64,000 nt of DNA, from positions 55,001-119,000 of the forward strand of contig WBZZ01002100.1 of the NCBI GenBank assembly GCA_019918135.1, written 5' to 3'. The translations under genes were made by a program, and so were the position numbers. This DNA is from Paulinella micropora. Its lineage: Eukaryota; Cercozoa; Imbricatea; Euglyphida; Paulinellidae. The stretch's first letter is position 1. Every line of letters starts with the position of its first letter. The notes below the pieces were generated by a model. That model did not search any database and was not told the origin of the DNA. It saw only the letters and a list, made by a program, of their open reading frames with translations. Below, in pieces: positions 50,351 through 62,253 of the stretch.

Positions 50351-53300
50351 TTAAATAAAATTTTTTTCTTTTTCTAAATTAATCACCTTTTGTGATAATT
50401 GTTGAACCGCTTTAATTAATGGTGCGATAAACTCAGAATATCCTATACCATAACCAACATCACCACTATCAACACATTTAACATCTTTTGGATTAACACT
50501 CACACCTTTCAATTCGCATTCTTTTCTTTGCTTTGGACACGGAACCATAATTGTTTCTTTTATAAAACCGCCAAAATCTAGCATATTCATTTCTGTTAGT
50601 AGCTCTTCTAATTCCTGTGTTATTAAGCCAGTCCTACATTTTTTTCTTATCAATCATACGATAGCAGACTGTATTTACCTTATTAATAAAATCTAAGCCT
50701 AAACACTCTTTTATGTATTCTTTTTTTCTCCTGTCTGAATATTGAATTGGATTAGACAATACCCATAATTGCACATCGCTTGCTTTTAAAGACATTAAAG
50801 CAGTATTTGAACTATTCTCCCATATGAAACCACCAGTTGAAGAATTATTCACTCTAAATCTAAAAGCATAAGAAGTTAATCCTCCGCCTACTTCTCCTGC
50901 TGGTGCTGTTCTTCCACTTAATGATTTACCCGCACCAGATTGAGACATATAAATGCACCAGTTTGAATCACCAGTATCCCAAATTCCGCGTGCATTCGTC
51001 CCGTCCGTTTGTCCCTGAATTCCTATCTTTGCCCCATTATTAGTTGTTGTCGTTAGCACACCAGAGTATGTAATACCCGCATTTGCTGTTAATGATTTTG
51101 AAGCAGTAATTCATGCATTACCAATTCTGAATAATTCATTTCTAGCACCGTAGTAAAATATATGATTATCAGTTGTAGCATTAACATTATAAAACAAAGT
51201 TTGACTAGGAATACCAAATCCAATAAAAGCAGTCTTGGAGCCTGTTCCACCATCCCACAAAACTAATTTGTTATTTGTGTTTATATATCCTGACCTGTGT
51301 CTGAATATTTTTTTACCTGCTCCGATTACTATGTTATCACTCGTTGATAATGTTGTTGTAGTTATGCCAGCAGTTGAAGTAATTGATGTTACCGTTATCG
51401 TTCCAGCACTTGTTATGTTGTTTGAATTCATATCTAAGGCACCATAAAACCGCATACCTCCAGCATTATTAAAAAGGACAATATCAGACGAAGCACTTTT
51501 ATTATCCAAAAGTTTTGAAATATAAAGCCCCGCCCCTTTTACTACATCGTATGCTACATTCGTAAATACATAACCTCTTTGGTCCGCGGTTCCGCTTGAA
51601 TCAGTGTTTAGAGTAAATAAGAAATACTGATAATCACCCGTTGTCTGTGAAAAGAATATATCTCTTCCATTTGAGTTTAATATCCTAAAACCATTCAATG
51701 TAATATTTCCGTAGTTATTGATGATACTGATTATTAAAATCAGCAGTGTTTGTTAGAGTTAGATATTTTATCACAGTGCTCGCCCCATGGAATGTTTTAC
51801 TTCCTGTTATTGTTTGGTCTGTTGTTAGTTTCGCGCAATTATCATCCAGATATTGTCTATTTACTGCTTCATTCGCATTTTGTGGTGCTCCTAGATGAAC
51901 AATCCGACTATTATTACAATCTAAGCCAGTAGCATTAAACCACGAAAAAATCGTTGAGTCAATAATAAAACTTATTTTTTTGCTGAAATTTCAAAATTGT
52001 GATATGTGTTCGTGTTCATATTCAAACAAGCAATATCCTGATATTATCGGTAGAATTAAAAACGATGAATGTTTCCTTTGTTGTTGAATTTATTGAATTT
52101 CCAGTTATTTCAATACCACTGCTATATGTCTTAATTCCTGCTATGGTTTGGTTTCCTGTTAGTTTCACGCAATTAGTATCAACATAAATTCTTGTCGCTG
52201 CATCTGTTGAAGCGGAAGGGTCTGCAAGTTTGTTACTTTTTTGTTGTTCAAACTTAATGTCGAGCCAGATGCAGTCATAATTAAAGTATCGTTTGAATAT
52301 AACTCTACATACGAACCAGTTATTTGTATCGGATAATAAGTCGCTGTTGCTGTTTTCTGTGCTGCAATCATTCCTGTTTTTACGTCGAATGCTATTCCAA
52401 TACCATCAAAAGAAGTAGGATTAGATGAACCACTTACTTCTAAAGTTGATGTAAATTTATTATTTCCTCCTGTGGTTTGGTCTCCTGTTAATTTAACCAA
52501 GGAGCTATCAAGACCAGAACATCAACACCATCAACCAAATTTACATTTGTTATGCTTAAGCTTTTCATATCAATGCACGCACTCGCATTTATCATACTGC
52601 TAAATGTTTTAGTTCCTGCTATGGTTTGGTTTCCTGTTAGTTTAACCACTGTGCTATCAACTGAGAGATTTGCGAGATTAATTCCATTATATGTAGAAGC
52701 ACCTGAAATATCATAACCACCCATATTTAATGCTCTAGTCATAGCCGTGGTGCCATCTAATCTAAGAAAGGTTGATGTCGCATTTCTCTATTGTCCTGTG
52801 CTATAAATGAGCAATTGATTGTCTGATAGTGTGCTTGTTATTAATACATCGCTGTGTGTATTAATTGAATCATTCGCTGAAACTTTATCATTATTTGCCT
52901 CGTGCACTGTTATCCAAGTATCAACATCTTTGGTATTTAGTAAATTTACTCCTGTCATATTCAAATTCCCTCCCATATTAATATTGCAGAATTCATCAAC
53001 ATTTACCGGAAATGTTTTATTTACCCAGTTTATTGAATTATATGTTAGATAACTATTTATCGCTATTGGTGCCGATATGACTACATCAGAAAGTGTGTCA
53101 ATTGAACCAAGGGCTGTATTCCTGCATTTGCCATCTACCTCATTGTATGTTAAGTATTGACCGACCAATGGTGCGGATATGTTTGTGTCTATCAAATTGT
53201 ATAGACTGATTTGGTGCGGATTGGAAATATTGCTTCTGTGTTGTGTTAATTCTTTGACTTCGTCGTTGTCCCTTACTCGTTGCTCTATGTCGTATAAATT

Positions 53301-53540
53301 TTTTCCTTTTTTGATGTCCGCTGTGCTTTTGGTAGCCAGTCTCGCATCAAATCGGCTATCAGTATAATAAGGATTTATCGGGTCGGTATCTTCTGGCATT
53401 CTGTCTGTATTCAGACCGACAATGTTGATATTCGTTAGGTCTAAATTTTTTATACCTAGACTATCAACAGCCAACTCATTCAAGCCTGAAAGCGACTTGA
53501 AGTTAGATATAGTGTATACAAATAAATATTTAATTTTAAA
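50351..53540 (-). pseudogene. Fiber protein with C-terminal S74-type chaperone (fossil)
   Basis: The chain runs from about 53540 down. Repeated fiber-like segments such as VVKLTGNQTIAGTKTFSSMI and LTGDQTTGGNNKFTSTLEV recur several times, then SDRRKKEYIKECLGLDFINK and GYSEFIAPLIKAVQQLSQK. The last two match the intramolecular chaperone (Peptidase S74) that trimerises and cuts itself off many phage and viral fibers. The virus likely used it for host attachment. Broken, about eight breaks. Confidence 0.75.
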
Positions 53541-53570
53541 AATACTAAAGTATAATAATCTTAGTATAGA

Positions 53571-54075
53571 ATGCCCAGTCCTGAAGCGAGCCGACAAAAT
53601 TGGGAAAAGCAGTTGATGGAATTAAACCAAATGCTAAGCAGAGAAAAATGGAACACGCCAAAAAAGTTTTGGAGCAATACCGAAACTCGATTAAAAGTGA
53701 AGACCATATATGGAACGAAAAATAGCAGAGATAGAAAATAAGAATTTAGCAACAGATATTATTAATGAGAAGGACCAAGATGACATACCCGAGCAGAGTG
53801 AGAGTGAAGATGAGGTTGAATTCACTGACCTGATCGCCGAAAAGATGGATAAGATGAAAATCAAAAGAGCAAAGCAGAAACTAAGAGATAAAAGAAGAAG
53901 AGTAAGAAACCAGAGCATGAGCCGCAGAGTGAAGAAAGTGACAGCGAGAGTAGTGAAGAAGAACCAAAGCCCAAAAACGGGAGAGGTAAGAAATCAAACA
54001 TATCTCTTAATGTTTATAATCAATCTGAAAAGACGAATAAGAAAGAAAAAAATGATGTTGAAAAATGTTTCTTGA
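53571..54075 (+). pseudogene. Charged hypothetical virus gene
   Basis: It starts MPSPEASRQNWEKQLMELNQ with TATAGA directly before the ATG, and continues Lys/Glu/Asp-rich with an Arg-rich end. No known domain. It diverges from the fiber gene. Broken. Confidence 0.4.
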
Positions 54076-54360
54076 AATTCTAAGATATCACCAAAGATAA
54101 TGATAAGAATAATAATTCACATACTCTGGATTATTATAAGTTAATTCACCTTTTGAATTTTTTTAGCATTTGCTCTCATTCTGTATTTTTTTCTTCTTTC
54201 TTTATCTAGATAGTTAAATGTGAATATAGCCCTATGCGGTCTTTATCATGCTCATATCTGGTATCTCCAAAATTAATAACCTTACCTTTTGGAGTAATGA
54301 CTTTATATTTTTTGTTTTTTACATTCTACTTTGAAAATCTCATTTTTTAAATATATATAA
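54076..54360. other. AT-rich virus intergenic stretch
   Basis: No clear gene is seen. A TATA-like TATATATAA lies immediately before the ATG at 54361. Confidence 0.4.
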
Positions 54361-54962
54361 TGCCTGATTTAGACCATGAACATATAATTATTAATACACA
54401 GAATGCCGAAGACACACCTACGGGAGAAGTAGTTAAAACAAAAGAAGAAGAAGCCCTTGAAATTCACCACCAGAAAAAGAACCTGAAAATATGGAACACG
54501 ATATGGGTTGATAAAGACTAAGTTTTTCTTGACTTAGCAGATATGAGTAAAATAAAAGATAAGAAAGGAAATAAGGGATATGCTTGGGTGCTTGTTTGGA
54601 TAGATTGTCATAGCCGATATTTAATAATCATTCCACTAAAAAATAAAACAGCAAAAGAAGTTTATTATGCTTTGAAATCAATCAAATATAAACCGAAATC
54701 AATTACTACCGACAGCGGAGGGGAATATAAAGGAGCGACCGCGATTATTTTATTGAAAATGGAATTAAACACGATGTAGTTGAAGCTGGCGACCATAGAG
54801 CCCTTGCCGTTGTTGATAGAGTGATGCGAAGTATTAGAAGATGACTTGACCTTTTATTTGAAACTTATCGTAATTTTGACTAGGGCAGTTATATTCAGGA
54901 CTTAGTCAATGCTTATAATCATAAAATTCATAGATGTATTAAAGCCAAACCCTCACCCTTTA
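54361..54962 (+). pseudogene. Polinton rve-family integrase, partial (fossil)
   Basis: The retroviral-type core is visible: LDLADMSKIKDKKGNKGYAW, WIDCHSRYLIIIPLKNKT and ITTDSGGEYKGA, with further similarity after that. The similarity ends where Copia D begins, so the C-terminal part is missing. Known role: joining of virus-like element DNA to the genome. Broken, about three breaks. Confidence 0.82.
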
Positions 54963-56520
54963 GAAATCAACACTAGAACTCCATGCAAAAAAGCTTTTGC
55001 TTGATCTTTGGATGAATTTCCGGGGCAAGAATTTGAAAAAGCAACCCCGCCACAAAATTTCGGCTTTCTCATGCCAAAGGTGTCCGGACCACTTTTATTA
55101 GCACAATCGTTGTGCACAATGTTGGGAGAGCAGTTGGAGAAAAAAAAAGAAAGAAGCGTTCGAGACAGGCAGAGGAATTTCACTCTGGAGTTATTCCCTG
55201 CGGGCAAAAATGGAGGGCGAGGGGGACATGAAGGCAAACCAATTGGTAACATACCGTTGTCATGATAAATGACGCAAGAGTTGCAAGAGCTGGGAGTTCC
55301 ACTCTGCCATCCGGCCAGCAAAATGCTGAAACGAAACCTGATAGACCAGTAGTCCATCTCTGCGTACTTAGCATGGTTGAATGCGTGATGGACATGTCCT
55401 GCGTAAAAGCTGGGAGCGTCCAGGAAGATGGGGTGGGACTCCGGATTTCGTAAGTCCGGGGGAATCTTCTTAGAACAACGGGTTGGGGGGACATGCCAAG
55501 GATCTCCGGAAAGCTTTTTAAAATTTGCCCCCACGACCAACAGGCGTGAGGTCTTCCTCGGTAAGCCAATCGAGTTTGGGCTTTAGGGGAATAAGCTTTG
55601 CGTTAGGATACCAGGGGTCTTCCCTTGGGAAGACATAAGACTTTCACCCTCCACTCCGGTGGCCAATGTAGAGGTGGGACCGGGAAGCCTTGGGGTTCAC
55701 CTATTTTCCGGTGCAGGCGTTGGATGTAAACGAAAACATTGGGTTTCGTTTGAAAATCATTCTCGTCCCATTGTTGGGCGCGAGAAAGACTTTCCCACGA
55801 AATTTCTTGTGGCCTGCAGGTTGGATCGTTGATGAAGTCCTGGTGCGGGTTGACCACTCCGAACGCAGAAGGAAGCGGGTCTTCTGGGTCGTAGCTGGAC
55901 GAGAAACGTGTGGAGCCGGATCGTACGGAAGCGGGACTTGTTGGCCTGTCGGGGTGATCGGCTCCTGTCGCTGTGTCGACTAGCTCTTCCATCGGATTGG
56001 CGCCGGGACTTGAGGACGATGATGAAGAGGCGGCTTGTGGTTGGTCGAGTCTGTCTGTTGCGACGGATGCAGAAGATTCAGATGAGGATGATGAGGCGGC
56101 GGGGGCAGCAGGGGGTACAGAATGTGACGTTGTAATCCCAGGTATGGTGTTGGGAGGTAGCCTCTCCTCATTTGCAAAGTGAAGCACGAGCTCCTTCATG
56201 TCCTCATCTTCTCCGCTTCAACTCTTCTCTGTATTCTTGTTGCAATTCTTCTGCTTCGTCTTCCATTAGACCGCACCAACCGTCATCGTCTTCGGTGACG
56301 TCTTGTGTGGTCTCCCCCTCAATTTGTTCTTCGATCTCTTCCGCGAAGTGCACCCGGTTCCGGGTAGGCGAACTGCCTCTTTCGTTTTGGCTACGTCAAG
56401 GTGGGCCGGGACTACGGGAATGGGATGGGCTTCTGGACCGGTGGAGCTCTTAGAACGGTGAGGGGATTGGGAACGTGAACGACTACGTGCGTTGCCGTAA
56501 ATCTCGCGTCGGATTGGGCA
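54963..56520 (-). pseudogene. Copia D: tether and conserved unknown domain
   Basis: SWESLSRAQQWDENDFQ, GFPVPPLHWPPEWRVK and HHAFNHAKYAEMDYWSIR match copies B and E/C. The tether upstream is Ser/Ala-rich with STGPEAHPIP. Broken. Confidence 0.68.
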
Positions 56521-56529
56521 GTCGTAAGG

Positions 56530-57369
56530 TCAAAGCCATGGAAATCGAGCGCAAGACTTTTGAGGTGGCGGCAAGGGCACACACTTGTTTTGACAGTCTC
56601 TAACCTTATGGGGACCGCGACAGCTGTAACACTTTACGGTTGTTCTATCTTGGTTGTCGCGGGCATAAAACAAAGGTGTCTTTTTATCCTCTGAGATAGA
56701 AAGATTGCCTAAGTTTTCTGATAGCTTGTCAGCTTGCGTCAATGATTTGACGTAACTACAAAGCTCTCTAAAGGTTGGTCTGTCAACGTCATTGACTGGG
56801 GTGTAATAACGCTGGGCAACTTTGGAACCGATAGTTGTGTGTTTGGCGTTGTTAAGCTTTAAGATAAGCTCATTACATTTATACCCTTCGTCAAAGTGTT
56901 GTGTTAGAGCGATTCTTTCTAGTCTCCATTTGAATAGATTGATCCATCTCTCTATGTCAGTGTTCGGGGTTAATTGGTCCGCCACATGTTGTGCCTGCAG
57001 TTGGGCAGTACTGAGAGTGCCCATTTGACCAAATTCAGCAATAAGGGCAGACCACATCTCGTGTGGCTCCCTACCGGCAGATCGGATAGCAACCATTGCA
57101 GGGTGTCCAGCTACAGCTTCAGCTATGATAGATCTCGTCTTCACAGTCAGTTTTATGCGTGTCAGTGGGTCAAAACAGTTTTGCAATTGTTCAAAGGTGG
57201 GGCTAGCAGGTATACCGAAAACAGCTAGACGCATGTCAGCCAAGGAGTTCACGGCAGGTGGAGCAGGGGCAGCTTCAGGGGTAATGATGAGCTTCAGCTC
57301 GGCAGTAGTCAGGGGCGAGTTGTTGTCGCGCAGAAAAATTAGAAACCTCGGGTCCATATAACCGGTCAA
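56530..57369 (-). pseudogene. Copia D: Gag
   Basis: The chain starts right after the LTR (MDPRFLIFLRDNNSPLTTAE). It shows MWSALIAEFGQMGTLSTAQL and the zinc knuckle CYSCRGPHKVRDCQNKC. One long open frame. Confidence 0.8.
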
Positions 57370-57668
57370 TGTTGAATATTCCGGTGATTGAGTAAATTAC
57401 TCTAGTTCTGGGTTTACGCAGAGGTTCAATGAAATACTTCGTAGATCGTCTTTACTGAGGAAACTGAACTGGTAACGAAGTGCGCAGTGCAAATGTCACG
57501 AGCACTGGTTTCTGAATCTAGTTCCATTAATAATAACCGGATCATACTGATTAGTGTCCTGATGCTCAATAGTAAATGAGGTAGGACCGGACTGATCAGT
57601 ACTGGAAATATATCTATACACACTTGAATATATAACCGATAGATATGTAATATATATGACCGGTAACA
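57357..57668 (-). repeat. LTR of Copia D
   Basis: On the - strand TGTTACCGGTCA to GACCGGTTATA, 312 bp. GGGGGAG lies immediately before its first base (57669-57675), as a polypurine tract would, while Gag follows its end. Confidence 0.88.
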
Positions 57669-57810
57669 CTCCCCCTTTTGTGTTTGGTATATATGTACAG
57701 TACGACGGTTAAAGTTTCCGAATCGTAGTTTCGAATTTACAAGTAAAGAGAACAAAAAGCTTTATTGGCCTAACCATCCGAACTCGTCGGAAGAGTGTGG
57801 AAGGGAAAGA

Positions 57811-57960
57811 GAGGCTAGGCTCAAATATTTCAGTCCATCAAGTTTACAAACACTTCCAGTTGGCGGCTCTGATGTACACTCGGAACTCAGAAACAGCCGC
57901 ACCTAAAAACTTGAGGACTGAAACTTAACATTACAAAGACCTCCACCAATTTGAGCCTAG
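57811..57960. repeat. Inverted repeat at the 3' end of the YR element
   Basis: AGGCTCAAAT with TTTCAGTCCATCAAGTT at the left pairs with AACTTGAGGACTGAAA and ATTTGAGCCT at the right. Terminal or internal complementary repeats of this sort are usual at the ends of DIRS-group elements. Confidence 0.5.
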
Positions 57961-58891
57961 CGACTACCCCCTCCCCCCCCCCCCTAGCTTTTTGCTCTGC
58001 AACAAGCTCGGCCATCCTGGCGCCCACATACAGACGAAAGCAGGACGAAGACCAACGACCAGCACGCATGATCGAGGAATCTGACGCGCCGAGCGAGAAG
58101 AGACGAGCTGCTCCACCACGACGAAGCGAGATCCCGTTGAAACGACGACCAGTCGCTACCCCCTCCTTCTGAAGAAGCTCTCGAGCAGTATTAACGAACG
58201 TAGAGCGGTCCAGCGGAGAATTATCGGCGAGACTGAAGTAGGGGTAGTTGCCGGCCAGAGGAAGCTTGAAAGCATCCCGACTGAACTCAAAGATCTTCTT
58301 CCACGCGTGGGGACAGACGAGCGGGTTTTCTTGCTCGGCAAGGCCAACATCGCACCCGCGCCGGAACGGATCTTGTTTGGCGCCATCGAGAGTTACCATG
58401 ATGAGACTCATGTCGTCGACCAGGCGCATACGAACAAAAGAATTAACTAAGAAGCGGCAAGTGGCCAGAGATCCTGAAGCAACCAATTCTCCTACACGAA
58501 AGAGACTGAAGAAGCCCCAGACCGCAACCGTAACAACCGTGATCCAAAGGTGGCGTGTAGACTTCGGGACATTGCGACTTTTGACGATACCCAAAGTGTA
58601 ACTTGCCATGGTTTCTAACATAGGGAGCTCCAAGGTAAGACGACTATCGAGCTTAGTACGTTTGCTACGCTTGATTCCACGCCACGCCATTTCCACGAAG
58701 TGGTTCTCAGTGGGATCGTCTAAACTCAACCGGAGGCAAAAGTCACGGATGGCATACATGTACACCTTACAGGTGGACACGGACATGAACTGGCTCAGCC
58801 AAACGAGAAAAAGAACAATGAGCACTGGGTCAGGTTGCCACCAGACAGGAGACCAACGCTCCGTCGAGTAAGCAGAGCAGAAAGAACGCAA
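57887..58891 (-). pseudogene. YR element: tyrosine recombinase
   Basis: The catalytic C-terminal pattern GISLRRGGAARLFSLGASDS, IMRAGRWSSSCFRLYV fits the R-x-x-R/H ... G-H/R-W ... Y signature of DIRS/Ngaro recombinases. The first Arg region (FFSLFRVGELV) lies about 120 residues upstream. It inserts circular element DNA without target duplication. Confidence 0.85.
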
Positions 58892-58986
58892 CTATCGGAT
58901 AGCGGAGCTGTAGGCGGCGCTGGTGCTGTATGAAACGGAACACGCCATGACTTCCATCGCTGAGGTGACGAGCCAAGCAACCTCCG

Positions 58987-59445
58987 TTACTGCTGCAGAG
59001 GACGCAAAGAAGGCCCGGATGGGTTCGACTTGCACCAAGTTGCGATCGCTTGAGCCATCTGCGCACGGGCCAACAAATCGACAAGGTTAAGGCGTTCGCG
59101 CGGCTCTTGCGAGGCAGAAACAGAAACGCCAAGGAGAGCTAGCTTAGAAGTCCACCGGTCAGTAAGGCTCTGAATGTTTGCCCGTGGCGAGTAACAAGAG
59201 TTAAGGCAGTGAGCGGCCGGGGAGCAGTCTGCAACGATATGGAACTTCTTGAAACCCAGGGCGACCGCAAACTCATGGGCAGCAACGTAAGCGCTAAACA
59301 ACTCTCGCATAGGGGACGAGGCGACTAAAGACTCTGAGCGCAGATCGGCTAACTCTTCATTAGACCAACAGCGAGAAGAGAAGTAGCCTTTGGAACGAGA
59401 GGAGGCCATGACGATGGCACCCCTGCCCAACTGCGAACCATCCAC
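58987..59445 (-). pseudogene. YR element: RNase H
   Basis: MDGSQLGRGAIVMASSRSKG, NEELADLRSESLV, ELFSAYVAAHEFAV and HIVADCSPAAHCL follow the RNase H D-E-D order seen in DIRS-group Pol. It lies directly after RT. Confidence 0.75.
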
Positions 59446-59446
59446 C

Positions 59447-60480
59447 TTACAAAAGTTCGCATCGGTCCAAAGTGTGCATCTGGCGGTCGTCGACCCATGT
59501 CATCGACTCACTGTCATAGTGGCCCGTCTTGAGAAAGTCCGACAGCGGGAGACGGAAGTTGGAAGCAAGGAGGAGGCTGCGAGCCCACTTCGCAGCATGG
59601 CAGGCTCTAGAACTAAAACGGCCACCCTTGCCACGCGATGCCGACATTGCGTTGAAAGAGATCCGCATGTTTCCCACCGCTGGTCGAAGAAAGAAGAGCA
59701 TCTGAGAGACGAAAGACAAAAGGCCCAGGAGACGCTCGAAAGATTTGACAGAAAAGAATCCGCCACCGGCGATGGTGTCCAAGGCACTCAAAACGATCTT
59801 GCGTTTGTCAGTGGGCAGCTCTACGAACCAAAAGCCCTTGCGAGTGTCCTTAAACCAACCGAGGGAACGAAAGGACTGGCCAATAAATTCTTCATGCCAC
59901 GGGATGCCCAGATGTTCAGAGAGGCTATTGAACTGCAACCTAAGTGCCCTAGCCTCCTTCCAGGAAGAACAAACGACGTCACTATTATCGACGTACAGCT
60001 TCAACGGGATAGTCTTATAGAGAAAGATTGACTCGAGGGATCTAGCGTAACGATTCCAACCGTCAGCGGCATAGACACCCCCAAACCCGGGCACAAGAAG
60101 AACGAAGTACAAAAGCCAGCCGGTGACTGGGTCCCTGCACGAGGAGACCTGTTGCCAGAAGAGCGAAGGCAACAACGGGGTCTGATTGTAAGCAGATTTG
60201 ACATCTGCCCCAAAGACAACACAACCGGGACCGGCTTGGATGATCCTAGCCACCTGCATGTCGTGTGCATAGTATTCTACCACATTCTCCGTTCTTGGGC
60301 AAAGCTGGTTGAAAGAGAGAAAACGGGGGAAGGAAAGGTCGTTGATCAGTCTTTTCCCCCATTTTCGGGATGCCATTTGTCCTTGGGGATGGCATGCTCA
60401 CGTGTCACGATGGCTTGGTGTTTGCAACAGCGATTCGGAAAGGGAGGCCTCGTGAACGGGCCCGCCATGAAACCTTTCTT
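59447..60480 (-). pseudogene. YR element: reverse transcriptase
   Basis: KWGKRLINDLSFPRFLSFN, VVFGADVKSAYNQTPLLPS, FGGVYAADGWNRYARSLE and LKLYVDNSDVVCSSWKEA give RT fingers and palm in the DIRS-group form; LSEHLGIPWHEE and FRSLGWFKD continue it. The preceding IYEANIKAVKKGFMAGPFTR is the usual entry to this RT. Confidence 0.85.
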
Positions 60481-61468
60481 AACCGCTTTTATGTTTGCCT
60501 CATAAATCTGCCGGTTGTTTTCTTCGGAGAGAGCATGAGCGAGAGAATAGTCACGTAAGAATTCTCCTGTGCCTCTGTAGTGAGTATCAGTGCCTGTGAG
60601 GAAGCCTTCAAGCCAAACGACCTCTGCTTCCGGCAAGCAAAGTTTGGCAAGGTTTACAATGTTGTCAACTTTGAAGACAGATTTGTAAGGCTCTAAAACA
60701 CCATCCCACAGCGGCAGAACTTCACGTTTCCCTGGCAGAAACCTCACGTCACCCTCTAGGCAACCAAAGAAACGAATGTTCCTACCTCTCCCCCTCTGAA
60801 ACCTAAAGTCCACAAGAGCGATGCCCCCGACTTGCAGACCACGAGAAGAGTCTCGAACGAACCAAACGTGCGTGGTATGTGGGGCGAAGCACTGAAGTTC
60901 CACCTTGCCTTGGAACCCCACCAACGCAACCACTCTGGCTCGACACAGCCTAGGCATCAGGGAGGAGAAAGAAATAGAGGGAGAGGCAGAAAGGATAAAA
61001 GACCAGAAAGGAAAGTCGTGCCACCACGTTTTCCCACTTTCCAACTCCAACAAAAGAGAAGGAAGGGACTCGACAGACACAACCCCTGCTGACAACAAAT
61101 CAGGAGGCAGAGAGGGGGAGACTGAAATCCCATCATAGTTTGATGAACTAGAGACCTCAGACGGGGGAAGAGAGCGAACCCAAGCGCCCATCTCTTCCTC
61201 AGCCTCAATCTTAGCAATAACCCAAATCCACCTAGGGAAAGGGAAGAAAAAGGAAGCAGAAGTGAGAGAAAGAGAAGCAGAGGGGCTCGAAGGGACCGCA
61301 TTGCCTTGCGAACCACTCTGTTCAGGACACAGCACCAGAGGCTGCTGAGCAAAAGAAGAACTTGGACCCACCAAGGGGAAACAACTAAAAGGAACAACAC
61401 CAGAGGAAAGAGAAGAAGAAAGAGAAGAAGAAAGAGAAGAAGAAAGAGAAGAAGAAAAAGTAGAAGTA

Positions 61469-61511
<43 letters not shown>

Positions 61512-62253
61512 TAGTGGTAGTAGAAGTAGTAGTAGAAGTAGTATAAGTAGTACTATTAGAAGTAGTAGTAGAAGTAGTAGTAGAAGTAGTAGTAGAAGTA
61601 GTAGAAGTAGTAGTAGAAGTAGTAGTGGTAGTAGTGGTAGTAGAAGTAGTATAAGAAAAAGAAGAAGAGGAAGAAGAAGAAGAATAAGAAGAAGAGGAAG
61701 AAGAAGAAGAAGAAGGAGGAGGAGGAGGAGGAGGAGAAGAAGAGGAAAAAGAAAAAGGAGAAGAAGAAAAAGAAGAAGAAAAAGAAGACGTAGGAAAGGA
61801 GACAGGACAAGTACCCATCAAAGTGGAAACGGGTGACACTTGACCGAACGGAACAGAGGCACGAAGCACTATAGCTTCCTCAGAAAGGACAGGGCTGACG
61901 GAAACGGAAGGGGCAGTAGAGCAGGAAGGGCTGAGCCCCACAGACTGAACAGGAAAAGAAGAATGAACTGAGCTACAAGCTGACGAGTACTGGGAAAAAG
62001 TTGAACCGGTGGGACCGATCATAATTGCGAGTGGCACCGAGGCCCGAGAAAAAGAAAGAGAGGAGTCGAAGTTAGACTGCAGGTTGCTGAAAGACGAATT
62101 GCCAGTCTTGGGAACCTTGGTCGCGTGCTCGCAACCACCTGGATCCCACATTCTGATTGCTGAGCCAGAAAGGGAAAAAGCAGTGGAAGAGGAAGTCACA
62201 CCAAAGGAGAGCTCCGGCTGATGTAAGCCGACCCTGAGAGCTACTTGCTCCAC
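60346..62253 (-). pseudogene. YR element: Pol N-terminal region with Ser/Thr-rich tract
   Basis: A long frame leads into RT. Its middle (about 61390-61790) is a Ser/Thr/Tyr-rich low-complexity run built from TCT, ACT and TAC repeats. Before RT lie LPLWDGVLEPYKSVFKVDNI and WLEGFLTGTDTHYRGTG. The low-complexity part is probably a flexible spacer. Confidence 0.65.

Larger units (their letters stand above)
54963..57668 (-). mobile_element. Copia-type LTR retrotransposon D, truncated (fossil)
   Basis: LTR, Gag and the conserved unknown domain are present on the - strand. Protease, integrase and RT are absent because the element ends at the virus boundary. The LTR is about 97% identical to the E/C LTR. 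Broken, about five breaks. Confidence 0.82.

Noticed and set aside
61306-61836. Arg/Ser-rich protein on the + strand
   Set aside because: Antisense shadow of the Ser/Thr-rich tract in the YR element's Pol frame.
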